Shown: positions 34,619 through 43,831 of the stretch, piece after piece
Layout of the letters: each line of letters starts with the position of its first letter
Position numbering within the stretch: the first letter of the stretch is position 1
Source of the DNA: an uncultured Prevotella sp.
Lineage (GTDB): Bacteria; Bacteroidota; Bacteroidia; Bacteroidales; Bacteroidaceae
Direction of reading: 5' to 3'
Assembly (NCBI GenBank): GCA_900770025.1
Contig: CAAGIW010000013.1
Span: 74,472 to 138,471, forward strand
DNA length: 64,000 nt
The notes under the pieces: model-generated
What the model was told of the DNA's origin: nothing
The model's database searches: none
What the model saw: only the letters and a program-made list of their open reading frames with translations
Translations under genes and position numbers: made by a program

Positions 34619-35938
34619 ATGATAACGGCTGAACAATTGAAAACACGTATGGGTGTGGAAACGCTGACGCCCATGCAGACGGAAACAGGCGAAGCTATGC
34701 AGAGCGGTACTGCCAATGTAGTGGTGTTGTCGCCTACAGGTTCCGGCAAGACGCTGGCATATCTGCTGCCGATAGTGCAGGGCATTGACGCAGCAGAGGA
34801 TGAGGTGCAGGCCGTGGTGGTGCTGCCCACGAGGGAACTGGCGATACAGTCATGGCAGGTGCTTGCGGCATTAGACAGGCAAGTGCGCTCGCAGTGCTGC
34901 TACGGTGGGCGACCGGCTATGGATGAACACCGTGAGATGATGAAAAAAAAGCCTCAGGTGATATTCGGAACCCCGGGGCGCCTGAATGACCATATCGCAA
35001 AAGGCAATTTCTCGGTGTATCACGTCAGACGACTTGTGGTAGATGAATACGACAAGTGTTTGGATATGGGCTTCAGAGAAGAACTGTCGGCACTTGTGAA
35101 AAGCTTGCCTGGAGTGAGGCAGAAAGTGCTGCTCTCTGCCACCGAGACCCAAGAGATTCCATACCTGTTTGGCAACAAACCCTACCGCACCGTCAACTAT
35201 TCCCAATCAATATATATAAAAGAACGCGTACATATATATAAAGTGCGCAGCGAGGAGAAAGACAAACTCGGACTGCTGAAGAAGCTGCTGTGCACGTTTG
35301 GCAATGAAAGTTGCATCGTGTTCCTGAATTATCGCGACAGTGTGACAAGGGTGTCTTCCTTCCTTACGGACGAAGGCTTCTCGGTGGTGTCCTATCATGG
35401 AGGCATGGAACAAGAGGAGCGGGAGAGGGCCTTTGCCGCTTTCAGAAACTATTCTGCCTCTGTGCTGGTGGCCACAGACATCGCCTCCCGTGGCATCGAC
35501 ATTCCAGATGTGAAATATATCGTGCATTATCATCTGCCAGCAGACGAGGTGGCCTATACCCATAGGGTGGGTCGCACGGCAAGATGGGAACGCAAGGGAG
35601 ACACGTTCTTCCTGTTGGGACCGGAGGAAACGATTCCCGATTTCGTGACAACGGAAGTCGAAGACCTTGCATTGCCCGAGAAGGTGCCTGCACCAGTGGC
35701 CCCCAAGATGGCCACCCTGTATATAGGAAAAGGCAAACAAGACAAGATAAGCAAGGGAGACATAGTGGGCTTTCTGTGCAAGGTGGGTGGACTGAACAGT
35801 GGCGATATAGGTGCCATAGACATCAAGGAGAGATACTGCTATGTGGCGGTGGCTTACAAGAAGCACAAGAGTGTGATACAGGCTGCCAATGGAGAGAAGA
35901 TAAAAAACAAGAAGACAGTGGTTGAAATTGTCAAATAG
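34619..35938 (+). CDS. DEAD-box RNA helicase with DbpA-type tail
   Basis: 439 residues from the ATG at 34619. Motifs in order: Q motif LTPMQ (16-20), motif I SPTGSGKT (38-45), Ia PTRELA (70-75), motif II DEYD (142-145; DEAD in most members), SAT (173-175), then ATDIASRGIDIPD and HRVGRTAR. The last ~75 residues (from TLYIGKGKQDKISKGDIVGF to the end) match the RNA-binding domain of DbpA, which targets 23S rRNA helix 92. Ribosome assembly is the likely role, inferred from that tail. Confidence 0.9.
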   Translation: MITAEQLKTRMGVETLTPMQTETGEAMQSGTANVVVLSPTGSGKTLAYLLPIVQGIDAAEDEVQAVVVLPTRELAIQSWQVLAALDRQVRSQCCYGGRPAMDEHREMMKKKPQVIFGTPGRLNDHIAKGNFSVYHVRRLVVDEYDKCLDMGFREELSALVKSLPGVRQKVLLSATETQEIPYLFGNKPYRTVNYSQSIYIKERVHIYKVRSEEKDKLGLLKKLLCTFGNESCIVFLNYRDSVTRVSSFLTDEGFSVVSYHGGMEQEERERAFAAFRNYSASVLVATDIASRGIDIPDVKYIVHYHLPADEVAYTHRVGRTARWERKGDTFFLLGPEETIPDFVTTEVEDLALPEKVPAPVAPKMATLYIGKGKQDKISKGDIVGFLCKVGGLNSGDIGAIDIKERYCYVAVAYKKHKSVIQAANGEKIKNKKTVVEIVK

Positions 35939-35977
35939 ACAAAAAAAACGGCGTTTTGCTATGTTTGTGCTAAAAAA

Positions 35978-36009
35978 TTTGGCTAATCAAAAATAAAACT
36001 GTAACTTCG
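35978..36009 (+). promoter_or_regulatory. Promoter of serC
   Basis: TTTG (35978-35981), 20 bases, then TAACTTCG (36002-36009), a one-mismatch -7 box, giving a leader of about 100 bases before the serC ATG. Confidence 0.55.
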
Positions 36010-36114
36010 CAGACGTTTTTTTATCACATTGGAGAATATACTGAAATTGAGAAATAATTGAAATATTAACCGTGGCGTGGAGTGGAATGCAATACGCCCT
36101 AAAAAGACAATCAA

Positions 36115-37182
36115 ATGAAGAAGTACAACTTTAATGCAGGTCCGTCAATGCTTCCTCGGGAAGTGATTGAAAACACAGCAAAACAGTGTTTAGACTTCAA
36201 TGGTTCGGGACTCTCGCTGATGGAAATCAGTCACCGTGCCAAGGATTTTCAACCCGTTGTAGATGAGGCTGTCGCTCTTATCAAAGAGTTGCTCCAAGTG
36301 CCGGAAGGCTATTCCGTGGTGTTCCTGGGCGGTGGTGCGTCGTTGGAATTCTGCATGATACCCTATAACTTCCTTATCAAGAAAGCAGCCTATCTGAACA
36401 CTGGTACATGGGCAAAGAAGGCCATGAAAGAGGCAAAACTGTTTGGCGAAGTGGTGGAAGTGGCCTCTTCGGCAGATGCCAATTATACCTTTATTCCCAA
36501 AGGATGGACATGCCCTACAGATGTGGATTACCTGCACATCACCACCAACAACACTATCTATGGCACGGAAATCAGGGAAGATATGGACGTGCCTGTAAGG
36601 CTGATTGCCGACATGTCGTCGGATATCTTCAGCCGTCCTATCGACGTGAAGAAGTATGACTGCATCTATGCCGGTGCACAAAAGAACTTAGCTATGGCTG
36701 GTGTGACACTGGTAATCCTGAAAGACGACTGCCTTGGTAAGGCTCCTCGTACCATCCCCACGATGCTCGACTATCGTACCCATGTGGAGAAAGGCTCCAT
36801 GTTCAACACTCCTCCTGTGGTACCCATCTATTCTGCATTGGAAACATTGCGCTGGATAAAGAAGAACGGCGGTGTGGAGGCAATGGATAAGTTGGCTCTG
36901 CAGAGGGCAGAAATCCTCTATTCGGAGATTGACAGGAACAAACTGTTCAGAGGAACTGTGAAGGAGGAGGACCGCTCTGTTATGAACATCTGCTTCGTGA
37001 TGAACGATGAGTATGCCGAATTGGAGAAGCCGTTCTTTGAGTTTGCTACCTCAAAGGGAATGGTGGGCATCAAGGGTCACCGTTCTGTGGGCGGATTCAG
37101 AGCCAGTTGCTATAATGCACAGACCATCGAGGGCGTGAACGCACTGGTGGCATGTATGCAGGAATTTGAAAAGAATCATTGA
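36115..37182 (+). CDS. serC: Phosphoserine aminotransferase
   Basis: 355 residues; a PLP aminotransferase that makes 3-phosphoserine from 3-phosphohydroxypyruvate and glutamate. Features: FNAGPSMLPREVIE at the start, FLGGGASLEF (phosphate cup), the PLP lysine in YAGAQKNLAMAGVT, and GHRSVGGFRASCYNA near the end. It is followed by serA, so the first two steps of serine synthesis are together. A 267-base gap before serA holds no convincing gene. Confidence 0.97.
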   Translation: MKKYNFNAGPSMLPREVIENTAKQCLDFNGSGLSLMEISHRAKDFQPVVDEAVALIKELLQVPEGYSVVFLGGGASLEFCMIPYNFLIKKAAYLNTGTWAKKAMKEAKLFGEVVEVASSADANYTFIPKGWTCPTDVDYLHITTNNTIYGTEIREDMDVPVRLIADMSSDIFSRPIDVKKYDCIYAGAQKNLAMAGVTLVILKDDCLGKAPRTIPTMLDYRTHVEKGSMFNTPPVVPIYSALETLRWIKKNGGVEAMDKLALQRAEILYSEIDRNKLFRGTVKEEDRSVMNICFVMNDEYAELEKPFFEFATSKGMVGIKGHRSVGGFRASCYNAQTIEGVNALVACMQEFEKNH

Positions 37183-37449
37183 TGGATAGGGGAGATCTAT
37201 TAGAAACAGAAAAGTGATTTCCCTCCGTCTATTTTGTGAATAAAGCTCTTTTGCGGTGGCAAAAAATATGCAGGTGTTTTGATGCTTGGCTGTTTTTGTC
37301 ACCGCATTGTGCATGGAATGATGAACGTTTTCGTTAAGCCAGATGAGCAGAAGCAAGCCCGCTTGCGCTCTGCCATGGCGAGAAAAGGTCGGATAAAATC
37401 CAAGGTTTTACCTCTACAATAATCAGAGAACATAAATAAACAAGAAAAC

Positions 37450-38367
37450 ATGAAAGTATTAGTAGCTACAGAAAAACCCTTTGCAGCGGCAGCTGTGAAG
37501 GGCATAAAGGAAGAGATAGAGAAAGCAGGCAACGAACTTGTGCTGTTGGAAAAATATACAGAGAAGAGTGAACTGCTTGCCGCTGTGAAGGATGTGGATG
37601 CAATGATCGTCCGTTCAGACAAGGTGGATGCAGAGGTATTGGATGCAGCCAAGTCTCTCAAAATAGTGGTTCGTGCCGGTGCAGGCTATGACAACATAGA
37701 CCTGGAAGCAGCCACTGCGCATCAGGTGGTGGCAGAGAATACTCCCGGACAGAACTCCAATGCCGTGGCAGAACTGGTGTTTGGTCTGCTCGTATTTGCC
37801 GTGCGCAATTTCTACAACGGCAAGGCTGGAACGGAACTGAAGGACAAAAAACTCGGAATCCTTGCGTTTGGCAATGTGGGCAGAAACGTGGCACGCATCG
37901 CAGCTGGTTTCGGCATGGAGGTATATGCCTACGACGCATATTGCCCGAAGGAGGTTATAGAAAGTGCCGGAGTGAAGGCTGTGGACAATCAGGAACAGCT
38001 TTTCGAGAAGTGTGATGTGGTGTCTCTCCATATTCCTGCAACAGCAGAAACAGTGAACAGCATCAACTATGCACTGGTGTCGAAGATGCCAAAGAACGGT
38101 GTTTTGGTGAATACGGCACGCAAGGAGGTGATCAACGAAGCTGAGTTGCTCAAATTGATGGAAGAACGTGCAGACTTGAAGTTCGTAACCGACATCAAGC
38201 CAGACAAGTCGGATGAGTTTGCAGCCTTCGAGGGCCGCTACTTCACCACCCCCAAGAAGATGGGTGCCCAGACCGCAGAGGCGAATACCAATGCAGGCAT
38301 AGCAGCAGCCAAGCAGATAAACGCTTATTTCGCTACAGGAGACACGAAGTTTAAAGTGAACAAATAA
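37450..38367 (+). CDS. serA: D-3-phosphoglycerate dehydrogenase
   Basis: 305 residues, a short form without the C-terminal ACT or ASB regulatory domains. It oxidises 3-phosphoglycerate with NAD+. Visible parts are VRAGAGYDNIDLEAA, the Rossmann glycine motif ILAFGNVGRNVA (GxGxxG changed to AFGNVG), and VVSLHIPATAETVN and GVLVNTARKEVINE, which carry substrate and cofactor contacts. Lack of an ACT domain suggests no classical serine feedback through that module. The expected catalytic histidine of an SxH or GAH motif appears shifted in KKMGAQTAEANTNAG, where Gln replaces His; this is characteristic of some Bacteroidetes enzymes as far as I recall. Confidence 0.9.
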   Translation: MKVLVATEKPFAAAAVKGIKEEIEKAGNELVLLEKYTEKSELLAAVKDVDAMIVRSDKVDAEVLDAAKSLKIVVRAGAGYDNIDLEAATAHQVVAENTPGQNSNAVAELVFGLLVFAVRNFYNGKAGTELKDKKLGILAFGNVGRNVARIAAGFGMEVYAYDAYCPKEVIESAGVKAVDNQEQLFEKCDVVSLHIPATAETVNSINYALVSKMPKNGVLVNTARKEVINEAELLKLMEERADLKFVTDIKPDKSDEFAAFEGRYFTTPKKMGAQTAEANTNAGIAAAKQINAYFATGDTKFKVNK

Positions 38368-38380
38368 AAAGGTCAGCTGT

Positions 38381-39628
38381 ATGGCAATCGTAAAACCATT
38401 TAAAGGCATACGCCCTCCCAAGGAACTGGTGGAGAAAGTGGAGTCACGGCCTTACGACGTGTTGGACTCTGAGGAGGCCCGACAGGAAGCCGGTGACAAC
38501 GAGATGAGTCTGTATCACATCATCAAACCGGAAATTGACTTTGAACCGGGAACGAGTGAATATGCCCCGGAGGTGTATGAAAAAGCCGCCGAGAACTTCA
38601 AGAAGTTTCAGGATAAAGGCTGGTTAGTGCAGGACGACAAGGAAATGTACTACATCTATGCGCAGACCATGAATGGGAAAACACAGTATGGTCTGGTGGT
38701 TGGTGCCTATGTGGACGACTACATGAACGGTGTAATCAAGAAGCATGAACTGACCCGAAGGGATAAGGAAGAAGACCGCATGAAGCATGTGAGGGTGAAT
38801 AATGCCAACATTGAGCCGGTGTTCTTCGCATATCCTGACAATGAAGTGCTTGACGAACTGATTCGGAGATATGCTGCACAGCAGCCGGAATATGATTTCA
38901 TCGCCCCTATAGACGGGTTCCGTCATCAGTTCTGGATGATCTCTGACGACAAGGACATAGCCACCATTACAGAGGCCTTCAAGAAGATGCCCACATTGTA
39001 TATCGCAGATGGGCATCACCGTTCTGCCGCTGCCGCCTTGGTGGGTGCAGAAAAGGCAAAGCAGAACCCGAATCACACGGGCACAGAAGAGTATAACTAC
39101 TTTATGGCGGTGTGCTTCCAAGCTTCGCAACTCACCATTCTTGACTACAACAGGGTGGTCAAGGATTTGAACGGATTGAGTTCCGAAGAGTTCCTGAAAG
39201 CATTGGAGAAGAACTTTGAGGTGTGCTGCAAGGGCACAGATGTGTATAAACCACAACACCTGCATGAGTTCTCCTTATATCTTGATGGACAGTGGTATAG
39301 TCTGGTGGCCAAGGAGCATACATACGCCAACGCAGATTCCATCGGTGTGTTGGATGTGGATATTTCAAGCCGTCTGATTTTGGATGAGATTTTGGACATC
39401 AAGGATCTCAGAAGCAGCAAGCGGATTGACTTTGTTGGAGGTCTGAGGGGACTGAACGAGTTGAAGCAGAGAGTGGACAGTGGCGAAATGCGCTGTGCAC
39501 TGGCCCTTTATCCCGTGTCAATGCAGCAGATTATGGACATCGCTGACAGCGGTAAGATAATGCCGCCAAAGGCAACTTGGTTTGAACCGAAACTGAGAAG
39601 TGGTTTGATTATACACAAACTTGACTGA
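38381..39628 (+). CDS. DUF1015-family protein in the serine cluster
   Basis: 415 residues of the conserved DUF1015 family. Visible features are VKPFKGIRPPKELV and SRPYDVLDSEEARQ near the start, FFAYPDNEVLDELI, a DGHHRSAAAALV box (D210-R214) and YPVSMQQIMDIADSGKIMPPK near the end. The function of the family is not established to my knowledge. A DGHHR box also occurs in ParB/sulfiredoxin-fold kinases that phosphorylate free serine, and this gene lies 13 bases after serA, so a role in serine metabolism is a reasonable inference only. Confidence 0.85.
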   Translation: MAIVKPFKGIRPPKELVEKVESRPYDVLDSEEARQEAGDNEMSLYHIIKPEIDFEPGTSEYAPEVYEKAAENFKKFQDKGWLVQDDKEMYYIYAQTMNGKTQYGLVVGAYVDDYMNGVIKKHELTRRDKEEDRMKHVRVNNANIEPVFFAYPDNEVLDELIRRYAAQQPEYDFIAPIDGFRHQFWMISDDKDIATITEAFKKMPTLYIADGHHRSAAAALVGAEKAKQNPNHTGTEEYNYFMAVCFQASQLTILDYNRVVKDLNGLSSEEFLKALEKNFEVCCKGTDVYKPQHLHEFSLYLDGQWYSLVAKEHTYANADSIGVLDVDISSRLILDEILDIKDLRSSKRIDFVGGLRGLNELKQRVDSGEMRCALALYPVSMQQIMDIADSGKIMPPKATWFEPKLRSGLIIHKLD

Positions 39629-39651
39629 CTTGCACATTGTCATATATAGTG

Positions 39652-40239
39652 ATGATTGATGTATATAAGACCATAACGGACGAGATAGGCGAGGGATTTT
39701 ATAGCGAGAAGCGAAGCAGGTTCCTCGCCTTCTCTCATCATGTCACATCGAAAGAAGAGGTAAAGGAAATTACTGACCAATACAAAAAGAAGTTCTATGA
39801 TGCCCGTCACGTGTGCTGGGCGTATGTGTTGGGCCCTGAACGCACGGACTACAGATGCAACGACGATGGAGAACCCAGCAGTACAGCGGGGAAACCCATC
39901 TTAGGGCAGATAAACAGCAATGAGTTGACGGATATCCTTATCGTGGTGGTCAGGTATTATGGTGGGATAAACCTTGGAACAAGCGGGTTGATTGTTGCAT
40001 ACAAGGCGGCTGCAATGGATGCAATCGGCCATTCAACCATCGAGGAAAGGATAGTTGAACAGCAGGTGAATTTCGAGTTCCCGTATGTGATGATGAACAG
40101 CGTGATGAGAATTATCAAGGAAATGCAACCGAGAATAGTGAAGCAGACCTTTGATAATACCTGTAACATCACACTGGCCATCAAAAAGAGTGAAGCGGAA
40201 TTGCTGAAAAAGAAATTGGAGCATCTTGCTTTTGAATGA
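39652..40239 (+). CDS. IMPACT/YigZ-family protein
   Basis: 195 residues from the ATG at 39652 (MIDVYKTITDEIGEGFYSEK); a TTG at 39637 is less likely. The N-terminal UPF0029/impact domain has the signature GEPSSTAGKPIL and VRYYGGINLGTSGL. The C-terminal part (about 135-195) matches the small ferredoxin-like domain of YigZ. The eukaryotic IMPACT protein regulates translation; the bacterial role is poorly defined. Confidence 0.9.
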   Translation: MIDVYKTITDEIGEGFYSEKRSRFLAFSHHVTSKEEVKEITDQYKKKFYDARHVCWAYVLGPERTDYRCNDDGEPSSTAGKPILGQINSNELTDILIVVVRYYGGINLGTSGLIVAYKAAAMDAIGHSTIEERIVEQQVNFEFPYVMMNSVMRIIKEMQPRIVKQTFDNTCNITLAIKKSEAELLKKKLEHLAFE

Positions 40240-40301
40240 AGTGATGGACGGAGGAAGAATTGGCGGAAAGGACTGTTTGTTTATAGATAGAATCAAGGCT
40301 T

Positions 40302-40676
40302 ATGGCAGCACATAACGAGTTAGGCAAGTGGGGGGAACAGATTGCTGCGGAGTATTTGCAAAAGAAGGGGTATCGGATCATGTTCCGTGACTGGAAAATA
40401 GGGCATCGTGATTTGGACATCATTGCAAAGCAGAATGATGTGGTGGTGATTGTGGAAGTACGAACACGACGCAACAATCATTTCGGAGATACCGAAATGA
40501 CCATTGACAGACAGAAAATCAGAAATATATGCATAGCCTCAAATGCTTTTGTCAAGCGATTGAGGATAGACAACGAAATACGTTTCGATATTATCGCAAT
40601 TACAGGTACACCCGAAATAGGTTATACAATCAACCACATAGAGGATGCTTTGAAACCTCATTTGTCGTGGTGGTGA
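40302..40676 (+). CDS. YraN/UPF0102-family nuclease-like protein
   Basis: 124 residues with a restriction-endonuclease-like fold: GKWGEQIAAEYLQKKGY at the start (conserved E), then RDLDIIAKQNDVVVIVEVRTR giving the D-(E)-x-V-x-R active-site set and a lysine/arginine region after it. The family is conserved near RNase HII or ribosome genes in many bacteria but its substrate is unknown. It converges on fbp, with six bases between stops. Confidence 0.92.
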   Translation: MAAHNELGKWGEQIAAEYLQKKGYRIMFRDWKIGHRDLDIIAKQNDVVVIVEVRTRRNNHFGDTEMTIDRQKIRNICIASNAFVKRLRIDNEIRFDIIAITGTPEIGYTINHIEDALKPHLSWW

Positions 40677-40682
40677 ACATTC

Positions 40683-42665
40683 CTATTTCTCTTTGATGAT
40701 GCCGTGGCGATAAGCGTAGAGCAGTTCTTTCAAATCCACGATTTGTGAGCGTAGTTCTTCGCCCATGTCTGTATCGGCTACAAGCATCCTGTGTGCTGAC
40801 ATCTCCACAATCTGTGTGGTGCTCTTGATGTCTGTGCATTTCTCAATGGCATCTCGGGCGCTGGTGAATGGCTCGTGTTGAACCAGTTGGAAGCCGCGGC
40901 TGTGGTAAACTAATGTATAGCCGGCTATGCCAGTTTCTTTGTGGTATGCTTCGCTGAAGCCACCGTCAATCACCATCAGTTTGCCGTTGGCCTTGATGGG
41001 ATTCTCACCGCTGGAAGCATGTACGGGAACGTGTCCGTTGATGATGTGCCTGTTCTCTCCCTTCACTCCAAAGGCATCTAAGATGCGGTCGCAAACGGTC
41101 TCATCGTCTCTCAGTTTATAATAATTGCCTTTTTCTTCCTTGAATGTTTCCTTGTCGCTGAGAAAATATCTCTCGAAGGTGGCCATCTTCGACTTGTCGA
41201 ACAGTGGACTGTCTTTCCCACACCACAGGTACAGGAAGTAGTCGATGGCAAATTCCCTTTCTTCTTTTTCCGTGTCGTTCTCAAATGCAGCCCGGATGGT
41301 TTGTCCGATCTGTTGCATAAGTGCCCTGCCGCTGTATCGTGAACCTTTGTATAGCTCAACTTCTTTTAAAGAACCGTCATCATTCAGGGGAATGGAGGCG
41401 TGATAGAGCAGATTGCTGTTGTATATCGCATACATACAGCCATGGCTCAGCAAGGCTCGGATGTGTTTGTGCAGTTTTTCGCTCACTGCAAAAGAATGGT
41501 GCAACTTGTGCATCAGCACCTCTTCCTCTTCCGTCAACTTGTTTGGATTGGCAGGGTCTATCGTTGGGAAGTGGCATGACCTCATGTCATATTCCTTTCC
41601 CTGGATTCTGCAGATGCCTCTTTGATAGTCAATACAATCCAACAGGCATCTGTCGTCCATCTGCCATTCTTTTCTCCTTTTGAAGATCTCTGCCTCCTTC
41701 TTGAACTGAATGATACTGATAGCCTTGTGCATTTGGGCTATCAAATATTTGTTCTTTTGATCCATGTCGGTGTCTTTCAGCAGTTTCGGCATGAACTCTA
41801 AACAGTCGTCATTCTTGTAAGTCTCCATGGCAAAGGTGGCCAACGGAACAAGGTTTATTCCATATCCGTCTTCTAATGTAGCAAGATTGGCATACCGTAA
41901 GGAGAGGCGCAGCACGTTGCAGATACATGCGTCGTTTCCTGCACAGGCTCCCATCCACAGTATATCATGGTTGCCCCATTGAATGTCCCAACTGTGGTAC
42001 TTCATCATTTCGTCCATGATGATGTGGGCACCGGGACCACGGTCGTATATGTCTCCCAGAATATGTAGTTGGTCTATGGCCAAGCGCTGAATGACCCTTG
42101 CCAGTGCAACGATGAAGTCGTCAGCCCTGCCAGTTGATATGATGGTGTCCACAATGACGTTCACATAAGCTGTCTTGTTCGTGTCGTCAATACGCTCATG
42201 CAACAGTTCCTCAATGATGTAGGCAAAATCAGCAGGCAATGATTTCCTTACTTTGGAGCGTGTGTATTTGCTGCTCACATCCCTACACACCTTGACCAAC
42301 TGATGGATAGTGATGTGATACCAATCCACGATGTCTTTTTCAGATGCCTTGATAAGTTCCAGTTTCTGCTCGGGATAATAGATGAGACTGCACATCTCCT
42401 TTATCTCTGTTTCACGGATGGAGTTTCCAAACAAGTCGTTCACCTTGCGCTTGATGTTTCCCGAAGCATTCTTCAGAATGTGTTGGAATGCCTCGCTCTC
42501 GCCATGTATGTCTGCCAGAAAGTGCTCTGTGCCTTTGGGTAGATTGAGAATGGCCTCCAGATTGATGATTTCCGTACTTGCTGCCGCAATGGTGGGAAAC
42601 GATTGAGACAACAGATTAAGATAATGCATCGATATGTCTTGCTGTGTGGAATGTGTCTTTTTCAT
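40683..42665 (-). CDS. fbp: Fructose-1,6-bisphosphatase, class III
   Basis: 660 residues, the length of the class III (Firmicutes/Bacteroidetes) enzyme, which hydrolyses fructose 1,6-bisphosphate in gluconeogenesis. The metallophosphatase motifs are FLADIHGESEAF, LGDIYDRGPGAH, QWGNHDILWMG and NGHVPVHASSGENP, placing the metal ligands (D, H, N). It is last in a long minus-strand gene run and follows the glycosyltransferase-like gene by 11 bases. Confidence 0.97.
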   Translation of the reverse strand: MKKTHSTQQDISMHYLNLLSQSFPTIAAASTEIINLEAILNLPKGTEHFLADIHGESEAFQHILKNASGNIKRKVNDLFGNSIRETEIKEMCSLIYYPEQKLELIKASEKDIVDWYHITIHQLVKVCRDVSSKYTRSKVRKSLPADFAYIIEELLHERIDDTNKTAYVNVIVDTIISTGRADDFIVALARVIQRLAIDQLHILGDIYDRGPGAHIIMDEMMKYHSWDIQWGNHDILWMGACAGNDACICNVLRLSLRYANLATLEDGYGINLVPLATFAMETYKNDDCLEFMPKLLKDTDMDQKNKYLIAQMHKAISIIQFKKEAEIFKRRKEWQMDDRCLLDCIDYQRGICRIQGKEYDMRSCHFPTIDPANPNKLTEEEEVLMHKLHHSFAVSEKLHKHIRALLSHGCMYAIYNSNLLYHASIPLNDDGSLKEVELYKGSRYSGRALMQQIGQTIRAAFENDTEKEEREFAIDYFLYLWCGKDSPLFDKSKMATFERYFLSDKETFKEEKGNYYKLRDDETVCDRILDAFGVKGENRHIINGHVPVHASSGENPIKANGKLMVIDGGFSEAYHKETGIAGYTLVYHSRGFQLVQHEPFTSARDAIEKCTDIKSTTQIVEMSAHRMLVADTDMGEELRSQIVDLKELLYAYRHGIIKEK

Positions 42666-42676
42666 GTTGTTTGGAG

Positions 42677-43786
42677 CTAATTGATAAGAAGTTGTAACTT
42701 TTTTGTAAATCTGTTATGCCTGCTGGAAATGGGCATGAACCCCTCCTCCAACGATGTGTATTCTGCAAGTGCAGACATAAGTCCCTGAAATCTTTTTGTC
42801 TCTTTTTTGTCTTGCAATCCTTGTATAAACTTGTCTTCTTCCATGGATGAGAATCTAAGTATGTAAGAGAATTCTACGAGATGCCTGATAGTAATCTGCT
42901 TATATTTGACCAATGTGAGGATTGTTTTGAAACACTCTTCTACCTCTTGGTTGTTTGACATCTTCTTAATGCGGTATGCGGGAAGTTTCACTGTGGCCGA
43001 CTTCTTGGAGGAATTTTGGATGGGATAGCAAAGCAGATTCTGGGCATCCATCTCTGGAGGAGTGATGCAGAGCAGGTTGCAACCTGCCTTGATGAGGTCT
43101 GTAACCTGTTCTTGCATGGCGTAGACCGCTATCTTATTCCACTCGTTTTCGCTTGTCCTTCTGACAAGGGCAATTTGCTGCTCGTTTATCCAGCGTGGGT
43201 CTTCCGTCTGTGAAGCCTTGAAGAGAATGCTCAATGCCTGTTTCGTACTTTCTTCCATGATTTGACGAACATGGCTATTCAGCACTTTTTGGTACATTTT
43301 CTTCAGCTTTTGGCAAACTTCTTCATTGGTAATTGAAGAGGTGACACAAGGGTTGAAAATTACTTCTATGCGAGCATTCCATTTCAAGTCTTGCAGTTTC
43401 TCCTTCTCTATATTCCCCAGTGCTATCACTGCATAAGCTTGTCGCATAATTCTTTTTTGATACAGGATGATTCTCGGCAACTTGTGTTTGATGTAGTGCT
43501 GATTGAGAATCCATGGATCCAACTGACCATGCGGCGTGTAAACATAGCGTATGTTCTTTTTGGCTGCGAGGAGTGAGGCAATGCCGTTTTCCCAGTTCCA
43601 TGCTCCATATAAATGCATGAGGTCTGGTGGCCGGCTGTCAATACTTTTTTTCAAATCCCTCAGCGACGTTACAATCTCCATCTCCACATCATTTTCCATG
43701 TTGTCCTGCAACATGGAAATGTATGTGGAGATAGATTGACCTATACCGGTCTTGTTGTCAAAAGGATTGAAATGAAGTATCTTCAT
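42677..43786 (-). CDS. Glycosyltransferase-like protein with only an N-terminal GT-B half
   Basis: 369 residues. The first ~170 resemble the acceptor half of GT4/GT-B glycosyltransferases: ILHFNPFDNKTGIGQSIS, DLMHLYGAWNWENGI, RYVYTPHGQLDPWIL, QAYAVIALGNIEKEKL and IEVIFNPCV. In an ordinary GT4 enzyme the nucleotide-sugar domain with an E-x7-E motif would follow. Here residues 175-369 are instead a helical, Lys/Glu-rich segment (QKVLNSHVRQIMEESTKQAL, KFIQGLQDKKETKRFQGL) with no such motif. The frame is intact, so this is not simple decay; it may be inactive as a transferase or act with a partner. Confidence 0.7.
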   Translation of the reverse strand: MKILHFNPFDNKTGIGQSISTYISMLQDNMENDVEMEIVTSLRDLKKSIDSRPPDLMHLYGAWNWENGIASLLAAKKNIRYVYTPHGQLDPWILNQHYIKHKLPRIILYQKRIMRQAYAVIALGNIEKEKLQDLKWNARIEVIFNPCVTSSITNEEVCQKLKKMYQKVLNSHVRQIMEESTKQALSILFKASQTEDPRWINEQQIALVRRTSENEWNKIAVYAMQEQVTDLIKAGCNLLCITPPEMDAQNLLCYPIQNSSKKSATVKLPAYRIKKMSNNQEVEECFKTILTLVKYKQITIRHLVEFSYILRFSSMEEDKFIQGLQDKKETKRFQGLMSALAEYTSLEEGFMPISSRHNRFTKKLQLLIN

Positions 43787-43831
43787 ATTCCATTACCTTT
43801 TATGGGTTATCATGGCATGATGGGCCGCTCG

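Noticed and set aside
37321..37422. 33-codon basic open frame between serC and serA
   Set aside because: It is short, has no visible ribosome-binding site and could be chance; kept out for lack of support.
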